64,000 nt of DNA from an uncultured Methylococcaceae bacterium (GTDB taxonomy: Bacteria; Pseudomonadota; Gammaproteobacteria; Methylococcales; Methylomonadaceae). The notes under the pieces were generated by a model. The model saw only the letters and a program-made list of their open reading frames with translations. It searched no databases and had not been told where the DNA came from. Below are positions 35,478 through 45,014 of this stretch, one piece after another; position 1 is the stretch's first letter, and each line of letters starts with the position of its first letter. The stretch lies in contig CAJAWH010000036.1 in assembly GCA_903945605.1 (NCBI GenBank), forward strand, positions 1 through 64,000, given 5' to 3'. Both the position numbers and the translations under genes were made by a program.

Positions 35478-38400
35478 ATGATAGAAAAAATCATCGCGTT
35501 TTGCTTGCAACAGCGGCTGATGGTCATCAGCACGACAGTGGTGATTGTTATTTCCGGCATCGTCGCCTTTGAAAACTTGCCCGTACAGGCTTTCCCCGAT
35601 GTGCAAAACGTATTTGTGCAAGTGGTCACCGAATACCCGGGGCAAGCCCCCGAAGAAGTGGAAAAACTTATCTCCCTGCCTATCGAAAAGGCCATGAACG
35701 GCTTGCCGCACATGATTAATATGCGCTCCGTTTCGATTTTTGGCTTGTCTGTGGTGACCCTGACCTTTGATGATAACGCCGAAGATTACTTTTCCCGCCA
35801 ACAAACATTGGAACGGTTACGCGGCGCCGACATTCCCAAGGATGCCGATCCGCAACTAGGGCCTTTATCCACCGGCATTGGTGAAGTGTTGCGTTATGTG
35901 GTCGATGCCAAACATTTGCCACTGACCGAGCAACGCGCCCTACAAGATTGGGTGATAGAACCCAAAATCCGCTCCGTGCAAGGGGTCGCTGATGTGGTGG
36001 GGTTTGGTGGCGGTATCAAAGAGTACAAAGTCGCCGTCAAACCAGACCAGCTTAAAAACTACCGGCTCGACCTTAACCAAGTGTTTAGCGCAATTGCCAA
36101 CAACAATGCCAACACAGGCGGCGGCTATATTGAGCACGGCGACGAGGCTTTAGTGGTCAGGGGCATTGGCTTGCTAAAAACTGCCGATGAAATTGGCGAT
36201 ATTGTGGTGGACAGCAATGATGGCGTGCCCATACGCATTAAAGACGTTGCCGAAGTCAACGTGGGTCCCCAACCGCGCTTGGGTATCGTCGGTATGAACG
36301 GCAATGACGATGTGGTGGAGGGCATTGTGCTGATGGTCAAAGGCTGGGATGCCGTTAAAGTGTTGGACGGCGTCAAAAATAAAATTGACGAACTGAACAG
36401 CTTTGGCTTGCCCGCCGGTGTTAAAGTGACCCCGATCTACGACCGAACTGATTTGGTGCGCCACACCGTCCACACCGTCGAACATAACATGCTCGAAGGT
36501 GCCACTTTGGTATTGCTCATCCTGATGGTGTTCTTGCGTCGTTTTCTCCCCGCCGTACTGGTCACCCTGAGCATTCCCATTTCCCTATTGACCGCCTTTA
36601 TTTTGCTCGACCTCAACAGCATCTCCGCCAACCTGATCTCGTTAGGTGCGATTGATTTTGGCATTATTGTCGATGCCGCCGTGGTGATGGTGGAAGCAGT
36701 GATGGTGCAAATAACACTGGATAGGGCACAGAAAGCCGACAAACGGCACATGCGCCAATCATTGCTGGTCACGGCGTGTGAAATGGGGCGGCCCATATTG
36801 TTTTCACAAGCTATCATTATTACGGCATTTTTGCCCATTTTCACCTTCCAGCGCGTTGAAGCGAAAATCTTTTCGCCAATGGCCTTCACCCTCAGTTTCG
36901 CCTTTTTGGCCTCCATGGTTTATAGCTTGACCATATTGCCAGCCATGCTGAGTTTCCTGTTGGGGCCACAACTGGCGGAACGGCCCAACTGGCTGGTGCA
37001 AAGCATGAAAAAACATTACCGCAAGTTGTTGGAATGGGTGCTGCAACACGTCCGCGCCGTCTTTATCGGCGTTATCAGCGTGCTAATCTTAAGCCTACTG
37101 TCGTTACAGATCATCGGCACCGAATTCATGCCCAAACTGGATGAAGGCAATATCTGGCTAAAAATCACTTTGCCTACGCCGGTGTCGCTCACCACCGCCA
37201 AAGGCTTTGAACGGGATGTCCGCGCCAAACTACAAAGCTTCCAGGAAGTAAAAATGGTGGTCACCCAGCTGGGTCGGCCGGAAGACGGCACCGACCCCAA
37301 GGGATTCAACAATCTTGAGATATTGATTGACCTGCAACCGAAAGACACTTGGCGGTACGCCAAAAAAGACCAGTTAGTGATGGCGATTGATAAACAGCTG
37401 TCAATATTTCCCGGCATCCTCACCAATTTTTCACAAGTTATCCAAGATAACGTGGAAGAAGCCATTTCAGGGGTGCAAGGTGAAATTGCCATCAAGATAT
37501 TTGGCCCGGACTTAAAAGTGCTGCAAAGCAAAGCCGACCAAATCAACCATATTTTAACAACCATACAAGGCGCCACCGATGTCGCTGCCGAACAACAAGC
37601 AGGGCTGGCCCAAGCCATTGTTGAGATTGACCGTGCCAAAATTTCCCGTTACGGCCTTAACATTGCCGATGTTGAGCAAATCATAGAAATTGGCATGGGC
37701 GGCAAAGCAGCCTCAGAGTTTCTGGAAGGGGAACGCCGCTTCGACATCAGCGTACGTTATGAAGAAAACGCCCGCAACTCCGTATCAGGGCTGGAAAACC
37801 TGACCATTAAAACGGCTGCCGGACAACGCATCCCGCTGTCTGAATTGGCCACCATCAAAGTCAACCAAGGGGCTTCAAGAATTAGCCGCGAAGACAATAT
37901 GCGCCGTATCGCCATTAAATGTAACTTGATTGGTCGTGACCAAGGCAGCTTTGTCGCCGAAGCCCAACAAAAAGTCGCTGCCCAAGTTGCTTTCCCCCCC
38001 GGTTATCATGTAGTCTGGAGCGGTCAATTTGAAAACCAGCAACGGGCAATGAAACGCTTATCCATCATAGTACCCATTAGTTTAGGGCTGATTTTCATTT
38101 TGCTTTTCTGGGCCTTCATGTCCATCAAAAATGCCTTGTTGATCGTCATGAATGTGCCTTTTGCAATGATTGGCGGCATTTTAATCCTCTTGGCAACCGG
38201 CATAAACCTCAGCATCTCGGCTGCCGTAGGCTTTATTGCACTGTTTGGTGTCGCGGTGCAGAATGGCGTGATCTTAGTCTCGCATTTGAACAAACTGCGC
38301 AAAGAAGGCCAGTCGTTACATGATGCCATTGTCAACGGCTCGGTCAGTCGTCTTAGACCAGTAGTCATGACTGCCTCAATGGCCATGCTTGGTTTGCTAC

Positions 38401-38561
38401 CCGCCGCCTTATCGACCGGTGTCGGCTCGGAAACAGCCAAGCCCTTTGCCGTCGTCATTATTGGCGGCCTATTGACCGCCAGCGTCTTGACCTTGACCCT
38501 GTTGCCCGCACTATACGGATATTTTGCCGAACCCGATGAGAACCCCAAAGGAAAATCATGA
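35478..38561 (+). CDS. Heavy-metal RND efflux pump, CzcA/CusA family
   Basis: The 1027-residue pump has 12 transmembrane segments and two large periplasmic loops. The fourth helix carries D-F-G-I-I-V-D-A-A-V-V-M-V-E, with Asp393, Asp399 and Glu406 at the spacing of the CzcA proton-relay residues. CusA-type copper/silver pumps differ at the first acidic residue, so a divalent cation such as Zn, Co, Cd or Ni is more likely. Substrate remains inference. The gene overlaps the PII-like gene by 4 bp. Length and topology are normal. Confidence 0.93.
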   Translation: MIEKIIAFCLQQRLMVISTTVVIVISGIVAFENLPVQAFPDVQNVFVQVVTEYPGQAPEEVEKLISLPIEKAMNGLPHMINMRSVSIFGLSVVTLTFDDNAEDYFSRQQTLERLRGADIPKDADPQLGPLSTGIGEVLRYVVDAKHLPLTEQRALQDWVIEPKIRSVQGVADVVGFGGGIKEYKVAVKPDQLKNYRLDLNQVFSAIANNNANTGGGYIEHGDEALVVRGIGLLKTADEIGDIVVDSNDGVPIRIKDVAEVNVGPQPRLGIVGMNGNDDVVEGIVLMVKGWDAVKVLDGVKNKIDELNSFGLPAGVKVTPIYDRTDLVRHTVHTVEHNMLEGATLVLLILMVFLRRFLPAVLVTLSIPISLLTAFILLDLNSISANLISLGAIDFGIIVDAAVVMVEAVMVQITLDRAQKADKRHMRQSLLVTACEMGRPILFSQAIIITAFLPIFTFQRVEAKIFSPMAFTLSFAFLASMVYSLTILPAMLSFLLGPQLAERPNWLVQSMKKHYRKLLEWVLQHVRAVFIGVISVLILSLLSLQIIGTEFMPKLDEGNIWLKITLPTPVSLTTAKGFERDVRAKLQSFQEVKMVVTQLGRPEDGTDPKGFNNLEILIDLQPKDTWRYAKKDQLVMAIDKQLSIFPGILTNFSQVIQDNVEEAISGVQGEIAIKIFGPDLKVLQSKADQINHILTTIQGATDVAAEQQAGLAQAIVEIDRAKISRYGLNIADVEQIIEIGMGGKAASEFLEGERRFDISVRYEENARNSVSGLENLTIKTAAGQRIPLSELATIKVNQGASRISREDNMRRIAIKCNLIGRDQGSFVAEAQQKVAAQVAFPPGYHVVWSGQFENQQRAMKRLSIIVPISLGLIFILLFWAFMSIKNALLIVMNVPFAMIGGILILLATGINLSISAAVGFIALFGVAVQNGVILVSHLNKLRKEGQSLHDAIVNGSVSRLRPVVMTASMAMLGLLPAALSTGVGSETAKPFAVVIIGGLLTASVLTLTLLPALYGYFAEPDENPKGKS

Positions 38562-38884
38562 AAGAAATTCGAGCTTATATCCAACCCAACAAGCTTAGCG
38601 CAGTCACCTTGGCATTAATGGAAATCCCTGGGTTTCCCGGCATGACGGCCTTGGAATGTGAAGGTTTTGGACGCGACCGCACCCAACCCATACAAGATTA
38701 CCGTCCTTTTCTGCCCAAAATTCGCCTGGAAATTTTTGCCCCCGAACATTTGGTGGAAATTATTTTTTCCACCATCATACGCGTCGCCAGCAGCGGCCAG
38801 CATGGTGATGGCAAAGTGTTTATCTTAGATGCCTTGGAAGGCGCACGCATCAGCAATGGCGAACGCAGCGCTGATTTGTGTTAA
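38558..38884 (+). CDS. PII-family signalling protein linked to the metal pump (PII-NG-like)
   Basis: The 108-residue protein has PII hallmarks: an N-terminal strand (IRAYIQPNKL), the ECEGFGRDR segment, FLPKIRLEI, and the GQHGDGKVFILDALEGARISNGE block matching the B- and C-loop regions (cut here). The T-loop is short and lacks the tyrosine of the GlnB uridylylation site. Its ATG overlaps the pump stop, which is the pattern of the PII-like group found beside CzcA/CusA pumps instead of ammonium transporters. Probably a regulator of the pump sensing nucleotides or metal; mechanism unknown. Confidence 0.88.
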   Translation: MKEIRAYIQPNKLSAVTLALMEIPGFPGMTALECEGFGRDRTQPIQDYRPFLPKIRLEIFAPEHLVEIIFSTIIRVASSGQHGDGKVFILDALEGARISNGERSADLC

Positions 38885-38900
38885 GCCCAGGTTGATTTGC

Positions 38901-38923
38901 GGCTTGGCACAGCTAGCCAAGCC
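38901..38923. other. Hairpin downstream of the efflux operon
   Basis: GGCTTGGC and GCCAAGCC form an 8-bp stem around a 7-nt loop, 17 bp after the PII-like stop codon. No T-run follows on either strand, so it is at best a weak or Rho-assisted terminator. Confidence 0.4.
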
Positions 38924-39091
38924 AAGAAGCCGGAATTTTGACCTATTATGATCAGCGGGCCGTCATCAGGGTCTTTAACCAATTATTTGATGTAAAGTAT
39001 AGAGTGTCCGTGTGGCAACAAATTACTGGTGTATCGCCGGGTTAGGGACTAGCCGTAACCCGACACTCCGGCCGAAAAAACCCAATCACCG

Positions 39092-40315
39092 CTAGGCAGT
39101 CATTTGTTCCAGATTAAACGCGGCATGTAATGCCCTGACCGCCAACTCCATATACTTCTCATCGACCACCACGGATATTTTAATTTCCGACGTGGCAATC
39201 ATACGGATGTTAATCCCTTCAGATGCCAAGGTCTTGAACATGGTACTGGCAATACCGGCATGGGAACGCATACCCACACCGACAATAGACACCTTGACTA
39301 TGCTCTCATCACCGGTGACTTTTCTGGCTTCCAGCTCGCTGCAAGTCTGCTCCAGAATGGCTTTTGCGCGTTGGTAGTCATTACGGTGCACAGTAAAAGT
39401 AAAATCAGTGGTGGCATCATCGGCAATATTTTGCACAATCATATCCACCTCAATATTGGCATCGGCAATCGGCCCTAAAATTTTAAACGCCACGCCCGGC
39501 AAATCGGGCACACCGGTGATAGTCAACTTTGCTTCGTCACGGTTAAAAGCAATGCCGGAAATTAAAGCACTTTCCATTGGGGATCCCTCGTAAGTAATGA
39601 GCGTGCCATTACCTTCAGTAAATGATGATAAAACGCGCAAAGCAACATTATATTTGCCCGCAAATTCGACAGAACGGATTTGTAACACCTTAGAGCCTAA
39701 GCTGGCCATTTCCAACATCTCTTCAAAGGTGATGCGGTCAAGGCGGCGGGCTTTGGGTTCAACCCGCGGGTCAGTGGTATAAACACCATCCACATCGGTA
39801 AAAATCAGGCACTCATCAGCCTTCAATGCTGCTGCCAAGGCCACTGCGGTGGTATCCGAACCGCCGCGCCCCAACGTGGTGATGTTATCGTTGTCGTCCA
39901 CCCCCTGAAAACCCGCCACCACCACCACTTTGCCTTGGTTAAGGTCAGCATGGATGCGGCTATCGTCTATCTTACGGATACGCGCCTTGGTGTGGCTGCT
40001 GTCGGTCAAAATTTTGACCTGCCCGCCAGTATAAGAACAAGCCGCGCAACCCAATTCATGCAAGGCCATAGACAATAGCGCCACCGTCACTTGTTCGCCG
40101 GTGGACACCAACACATCCAACTCCCGCTCGCTGGGCTGTGCCTGCATTTCTTTTGCCAAGCCTATCAGCCGGTTAGTTTCGCCGCTCATAGCCGACACCA
40201 CCACCACAATCTGATTGCCCAATGCCTGGGCTGTTTTTACTTTTTCAGCGACCGCCTTGATACGCTCTACCGTACCAACCGACGTGCCACCAAATTTATA
40301 GACATAAAGTGCCAT
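39092..40315 (-). CDS. lysC: Aspartate kinase (lysine-sensitive type)
   Basis: The start at 40315 gives [14 protein letters not shown], the exact usual N-terminus. The 407-residue enzyme phosphorylates L-aspartate, the first step to lysine, threonine, methionine and diaminopimelate. It has the kinase core ([27 protein letters not shown]) and two ACT domains in the last 150 residues ([35 protein letters not shown]). No homoserine dehydrogenase domain is fused. It stands as a single gene, divergent from cinA. Confidence 0.96.
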   Translation of the reverse strand: MALYVYKFGGTSVGTVERIKAVAEKVKTAQALGNQIVVVVSAMSGETNRLIGLAKEMQAQPSERELDVLVSTGEQVTVALLSMALHELGCAACSYTGGQVKILTDSSHTKARIRKIDDSRIHADLNQGKVVVVAGFQGVDDNDNITTLGRGGSDTTAVALAAALKADECLIFTDVDGVYTTDPRVEPKARRLDRITFEEMLEMASLGSKVLQIRSVEFAGKYNVALRVLSSFTEGNGTLITYEGSPMESALISGIAFNRDEAKLTITGVPDLPGVAFKILGPIADANIEVDMIVQNIADDATTDFTFTVHRNDYQRAKAILEQTCSELEARKVTGDESIVKVSIVGVGMRSHAGIASTMFKTLASEGINIRMIATSEIKISVVVDEKYMELAVRALHAAFNLEQMTA

Positions 40316-40634
40316 TCTTAAACCTGTGTTTATAATGCTTGCCAAGAAACCGAAGTAAAGCTTCGGACTTACTATGGTAAAGGTTTTTGCTGATTTATTA
40401 AACGCCGATTACCGCTGTAAGGGAAAAAAACAGCGGGGTGGTGGGCACAGGATATTCTGTCGGACAGACACAATTGCCGACCAATACCACCAAGGCGTTT
40501 ATAATCTTAATATGCGAGGCAGGCATGTGCATTTGCAGCGGGGTGCGGGGTATCCACAAGTCACAATACACTATGCGCCATGCCGCCATTCGCACTGCAA
40601 CCCATATAAATAAATCCACTTTGGAACGACCACT
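40316..40634. other. Divergent promoter region between lysC and cinA
   Basis: This 319-bp gap separates the two start codons. A CCGAAG-TAAAG-CTTCGG hairpin at 40350-40366 lies 35-51 bp upstream of the lysC ATG in the leader and is followed on the minus strand by TTTCTT, so it could attenuate or stabilise the mRNA. A TATAAT box at 40500-40505 faces cinA, but no good -35 is at the right spacing. I see no lysine riboswitch. Confidence 0.35.
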
Positions 40635-41840
40635 ATGAAACCTACACTGGAAATCTTTTCACAAGGTGAAGAAATTGTCTGCGGACAGATTGCCGACACC
40701 AATGCCGCTTGGTTGTCACAACAAGCGGTGCAGCTGGGTTTTTTGGTGACACGCCACACCGCTGTAGGCGATAAGCTGGATGATTTGGTCGGGCTGCTGA
40801 AAGAAATTGCCGAGCGGGCTGATTGTTGCTTGTGTACGGGCGGTTTGGGGCCAACCACAGATGACTTGACTGCACAAGCGGTGGCGGAGGCTTTTGGCTT
40901 GCCGCTGGTGTTTGATACCGTGGCTTTTGCCCAAATACAAGACTTTTTCACCCGCCGCCAGCGGGTGATGCCAGACTCCAACCGCAAGCAGGCGCTGTTG
41001 CCGAAAGGGTCACAGCGCTTGGATAACGCCTTAGGCACTGCACCGGGGTTTAGTGTACAAGCAGGGCGGTGCTGGTTTGCATTTATGCCCGGTGTGCCAT
41101 CGGAAATGCGCCATTTGTTTGCGGAACGTATATTGCCGACCTTAAGCACGCGCTTCGCTCTGACACCTGACCGGCTAATCACGCTTAAAACCATCGGTAT
41201 TGGTGAATCAGCCATTCAAGAATTGCTTAGACCGATCACCTTACCGGAAGGTGTGGCTATAGGCTACCGCGCCAGTGTCGGTGAGGTGCAAATTAAGCTG
41301 CTGTTTCCACATAATTACCCCGAAGATTTACTGAACCGGTTTACCGATGCGATTGCCGCACCACTGGGTGACAAGGTGTTTGCAGTGGACGACAGCAACA
41401 CCGGCCATTGCAGTGATCTGGTCGGTATAATAGATGCATTAATGGGGCAGCGCCAGTTGCGCTTGGCAGTGTTGGAAACCGTAAGCCGTGGTTGCTTGGG
41501 CAGTTTATGCCCAACAGCGGATTGGTTGTTGAGCAGTGCTTATTATCAAGGCGTGGCTTCGGGAGATACCGTATGCGACGGAAACGAGACTGTGCAAAGT
41601 TTAGCGGCAGATTTGATTGCCAGTGGGGCTGATTGTGCGTTGGTGCAAGCGTTCACGGACAATAAGGAAAATTTTGCTGTCAGAGGGCAATCAACGGGCA
41701 TCAACATTTATTTATTAACCCCCGATGCCAGCCATTTGGCACAATACCGCTTATCGGGGCCATCGGGCCATAAGCAACAGCAAGCGGCATTGTTGTCCTT
41801 GGATGTGTTACGGCGCTATTTGCAAGGCTGTTTGGCTTGA
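40635..41840 (+). CDS. cinA: CinA-family protein with degenerate C-terminal domain
   Basis: The 401-residue protein has a strong N-terminal CinA/MoCF-binding domain (LEIFSQGEEIVCGQIADTN, CLCTGGLGPTTDDLTAQAVA cut for length, FMPGVPSEMRHLF) that hydrolyses ADP-ribose-type pyrophosphates in characterised members. The C-terminal PncC-like half, from about residue 275, is recognisable (LAVLETVSRGCLGSL, then YYQGVASGDTVC). It lacks the ESCTGG active-site motif of NMN deamidase, so that activity is probably lost. A MoaB-like role is an unlikely alternative. Confidence 0.85.
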   Translation: MKPTLEIFSQGEEIVCGQIADTNAAWLSQQAVQLGFLVTRHTAVGDKLDDLVGLLKEIAERADCCLCTGGLGPTTDDLTAQAVAEAFGLPLVFDTVAFAQIQDFFTRRQRVMPDSNRKQALLPKGSQRLDNALGTAPGFSVQAGRCWFAFMPGVPSEMRHLFAERILPTLSTRFALTPDRLITLKTIGIGESAIQELLRPITLPEGVAIGYRASVGEVQIKLLFPHNYPEDLLNRFTDAIAAPLGDKVFAVDDSNTGHCSDLVGIIDALMGQRQLRLAVLETVSRGCLGSLCPTADWLLSSAYYQGVASGDTVCDGNETVQSLAADLIASGADCALVQAFTDNKENFAVRGQSTGINIYLLTPDASHLAQYRLSGPSGHKQQQAALLSLDVLRRYLQGCLA

Positions 41841-41934
41841 CACTGAACAACCAAGGCTTACGCCCCTGCCACCAACACCCTGGTTTTTAAAATTATTAGC
41901 TCATAACAGGTTGAACAGACCGCCTAAAAATACC

Positions 41935-42546
41935 ATGAAAAACTTGCCCACCTTACTGCTGGCTTTGCTGGCAAGCGTCCCTTGCTATGCCGATGGCTGG
42001 CATTATCAGCAACTAAGCGACCCGTTGACCAACCAAAGCTATAGCTTGGCACAATCACCAAGGCCTGACCGCAACCTTTACGATAACATCAAGCTGCAAA
42101 TTGTCTGCAAACAACAGCAGTTGCAAGCGGTGGTTGAGGCTGAAAGCCTGATTGAGTCGCAAAACAGCCCGTTTGTGCTAGATTATCAGATTGACCAGAG
42201 TGATCCGGTAAAATTGACCTTCAGCACTTTTGCCGATTCTAAGCGTAGAGGCTACACTAATGAAAATGCCAAACGCATCGCCGATGATCTATTGGCGGGC
42301 AAAAAAGTGTTTGTCCGCATTTATACGCTGATAAAAAAGGTGTTGTCCGCTGAAATGCTGCTGGATGACGCGCAGCCCGCTATCGATAAGGTGTTTGCCG
42401 ATTGTGGCATGGTAGCCAATCCCAATGGTGCGGGGGCGAACGCTTATAGCTTAGGACAATTTGAACAAGATTTTGCCAAACTGAACCCGCAACAGCAACA
42501 ACAAGTGCTGGCTAAAATTAAAAAAATGATGACGGAACTACCTTAA
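41935..42546 (+). CDS. Exported protein of unknown function next to corA
   Basis: I start at ATG 41935 (MKNLPTLLLALLASVPCYA), which gives a clear signal peptide and 203 residues. The mature part begins DGWHYQQLSDPLTNQSYSLA and has alternating strands (LQIVCKQQQLQAVVEAES, VKLTFSTFADSKR), followed by a C-terminal amphipathic helix rich in Q and K. No family is recognised. Its stop shares bases with the corA ATG, so both are co-translated. Confidence 0.8.
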   Translation: MKNLPTLLLALLASVPCYADGWHYQQLSDPLTNQSYSLAQSPRPDRNLYDNIKLQIVCKQQQLQAVVEAESLIESQNSPFVLDYQIDQSDPVKLTFSTFADSKRRGYTNENAKRIADDLLAGKKVFVRIYTLIKKVLSAEMLLDDAQPAIDKVFADCGMVANPNGAGANAYSLGQFEQDFAKLNPQQQQQVLAKIKKMMTELP

Positions 42547-43496
42547 TGCTAAGATTATTTGCCATTGAAGAAGGCAAACTGAAAGAACTGGCCACTTCGG
42601 AACATTCGTTTAATGGCGATATGTCGGCAGCGTGGATAGACGCGCACGACCCCAGCGAGGAGGAACGCAACCAACTCCAGACTTTTTTGCGCATGGAGTT
42701 GCCGGAGTCTGAAGAGGTTGAGGAAATTGAGTCTTCCGCCCGTTATTTTAGTGACTCGGTCGGTGTCCATGTACGTTCGCTATTTTTGGCGCAACACGAA
42801 AGCCGCCATCAAACGGCAACAGTGGCGTTTATCTTGCAGAACGAGCGGCTGATCACCTTACGCGAAGGGGCATTGGCGGATTTTAGACTGCTACGGATGC
42901 GGGCCCGTAGGGGGCAAATTGAGGCTTATACCCCGCAAGAACTGTTGGTAGTGATTTTTGAGCAAAAAGTGGAAAATCTGGCCGACAATTTGGAAGATAT
43001 TCACCGCAAACTTGAGGATGTCAGTTATTTGGTGTTGGAGGAAATTGGTTCGGATTTGGAACAAGCTATTGATCAACTGGCACAATTGGAAGACAGCAAC
43101 GGAAAAATACGGCTGTGCCTGATGGACACGCAGCGTTCCATCGCCTTTTTGCAACGCCATTTGCGCAATTTCCCCGAGCTGCAAGAAAACGCGCGGGAAA
43201 TTGCCCGGGACGTTGATACGCTAATGGCGCACACCACTTTTTTGTTTGATAAAATCAACTTTTTGATGGACTCGACGCAAGGTTTCATCAATATCGCGCA
43301 AAACAAAATCATCAAAATTTTTTCCATTGCCGCCGTGGTGTTTTTGCCGCCCACGCTGGTCGCCAGCATTTATGGCATGAACTTCCAAAACATGCCGGAA
43401 CTGAATATGCCTTTTGGTTATCCGGGGGCATTGTTTTTGATGTTATTGGCGGGCATTGCGCCCTATTGGATATTTAAGCGTAAGGGTTGGCTGTAG
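42546..43496 (+). CDS. corA: CorA-family magnesium/divalent cation channel
   Basis: The 316-residue protein has an N-terminal cytoplasmic alpha/beta domain, long helices (LADNLEDIHRKLEDVSYLVL), and two C-terminal transmembrane helices, the first ending in the selectivity motif YGMNFQNMPE (GMN). The short basic tail KRKGWL matches CorA. CorA pentamers import Mg2+ and sometimes Co2+ or Ni2+. Here it overlaps the stop codon of the upstream exported-protein gene. Confidence 0.93.
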   Translation: MLRLFAIEEGKLKELATSEHSFNGDMSAAWIDAHDPSEEERNQLQTFLRMELPESEEVEEIESSARYFSDSVGVHVRSLFLAQHESRHQTATVAFILQNERLITLREGALADFRLLRMRARRGQIEAYTPQELLVVIFEQKVENLADNLEDIHRKLEDVSYLVLEEIGSDLEQAIDQLAQLEDSNGKIRLCLMDTQRSIAFLQRHLRNFPELQENAREIARDVDTLMAHTTFLFDKINFLMDSTQGFINIAQNKIIKIFSIAAVVFLPPTLVASIYGMNFQNMPELNMPFGYPGALFLMLLAGIAPYWIFKRKGWL

Positions 43497-43559
43497 CCCT
43501 TCGGCTTCACTCAGGGAGTGGTTTGACTTCAATCAGGCTATGGCTTTCGGTATCGCCGC

Positions 43560-43628
43560 CCCAACACTGAGACAAACCAAAGCACATTGACTGAAAGTAG
43601 CCACATTCGCTGAGCGTGGTCGAAGCCA
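43560..43628. repeat. Possible dispersed intergenic repeat
   Basis: The gap between corA and pmbA contains TTCGCTGAGCGTGGTCGAAGCC at its end, split here only by reading. This sort of sequence (GAGCGnnGTCGAAGCC) is a common intergenic repeat in many proteobacteria. Only one copy is visible, so repetition cannot be shown. Confidence 0.3.
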
Positions 43629-43645
43629 GTATGTACCGTACCGCC

Positions 43646-44989
43646 TTATTCACCCGCCAACGACATCCGTTCCAGCAATAACGAACCGGTACGGATATTA
43701 CCGCGATAATCGACATCATTGCCGACGGCAAGCAGTTGTTTGAACATGTCCTTTAAATTACCGGCAATGGTGATTTCTTCCACAGGGTATAACATAACAC
43801 CATTTTCCACCCAGAAACCCGCCGCACCACGCGAATAATCGCCCGTCACATTATTGACCCCCTGCCCCATCAGTTCTGTGACCAACAAGCCGGTGTGCAA
43901 ACTATTCAACATCCCGTTAAAATCCAACTCGCTGGGGGTGATGGTCAGGTTACGCACGCCACCGGCATTGCCAGTGGTTTGCAAGCCCAGTTTACGGGCG
44001 GAGTAACTGCTTAGCACATAACTGCGTAGCACACCGTCTTCAACCAATACACGGTCTTGGGTAGCCACGCCCTCACTATCATAGTTGGCACTGCCTAATG
44101 CGCACGGCAGGTGCGGTTGTTCGGTTATCTGGACAAATCCCGGAAAAATTGGCGTGTCAAGGGCATCCAGCAAAAAGGACGATTTACGGTATAACGCGCC
44201 ACCGCTAATAGCACCAATAAACGAACCCAACAAGCTGGAGGCAACTTCTGCGGCGAACAATACCGCACATTGCTGGGTCGGCAATCGCCTTGCCGCCAAA
44301 CGGCGCAAAGTGCGTTCGGCAGCTTTTATGCCGACCGCTTGGGGCAATTCCAAATCCACCGGATTCCGGGCAACGCTAAACCAATAATCGCGCTGCATAC
44401 TATCGCCACGTTGTGCCAACACCGAACAGCTTAACGAATGGCGGGTGGACGGATAGCCTTGCAAAAAGCCCAAACTGTTGCCCAACACACGGATGCCTTG
44501 GTGGGTATTGACAGTGGCGCCTTCCGAATTGGTGATCTCGGGATGGTAGTTGCGGGCGGCATTTTCACAGTCAATGGCAAGGCTAATGGCAGCATCAGCA
44601 TGGATGTGCCAAGGGTGGTTCAAATCCAAATCAGGGAATTCGGTCGCCAACAAGGCCGGATCAGGCAATCCGGAGAAACTATCCTCGCTGGTGTAGCGGG
44701 CTATGCTGCAAGCGGCATTGACAGTTTCTTTAATGGACTCAAGCGACAAATCTGTGGTGCTGGCGGAGCCTTTGCGTTGGCCAAAATAGACGGTGACCCC
44801 CAAGCCTTGGTCACAATGGTGCTCAATGGTTTCCACTTCGCCCAAGCGTGCCGTGACGGACAAGCCGTTTTCTTGGCTTAGACCCGCTTCAGCGGCGGTC
44901 GCGCCTTGTTTTTTGGCTTCGTCCAACAAGCGTTGGACTATGTCTTTGAGCGGATTAATCTGTTGTTGGATATGTTCTGGGTTTTGCAC
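43646..44989 (-). CDS. pmbA: PmbA/TldE metalloprotease subunit
   Basis: I start at GTG 44989 (VQNPEHIQQQ), which has an AGG site upstream; a longer form from GTG 45031 overlapping tldD is possible. The protein of about 447 residues has the TldD/PmbA fold (QGLGVTVYFGQRKGSASTTD, GLQTTGNAGGVRNLTI). PmbA lacks the zinc motif and forms a heterodimer with TldD that degrades unfolded peptides. tldD lies immediately upstream, so both subunits come from one operon. Confidence 0.92.
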   Translation of the reverse strand: MQNPEHIQQQINPLKDIVQRLLDEAKKQGATAAEAGLSQENGLSVTARLGEVETIEHHCDQGLGVTVYFGQRKGSASTTDLSLESIKETVNAACSIARYTSEDSFSGLPDPALLATEFPDLDLNHPWHIHADAAISLAIDCENAARNYHPEITNSEGATVNTHQGIRVLGNSLGFLQGYPSTRHSLSCSVLAQRGDSMQRDYWFSVARNPVDLELPQAVGIKAAERTLRRLAARRLPTQQCAVLFAAEVASSLLGSFIGAISGGALYRKSSFLLDALDTPIFPGFVQITEQPHLPCALGSANYDSEGVATQDRVLVEDGVLRSYVLSSYSARKLGLQTTGNAGGVRNLTITPSELDFNGMLNSLHTGLLVTELMGQGVNNVTGDYSRGAAGFWVENGVMLYPVEEITIAGNLKDMFKQLLAVGNDVDYRGNIRTGSLLLERMSLAGE

Positions 44990-45014
44990 TGGATTGCCTG
45001 TTGTTTTGTAGGGC

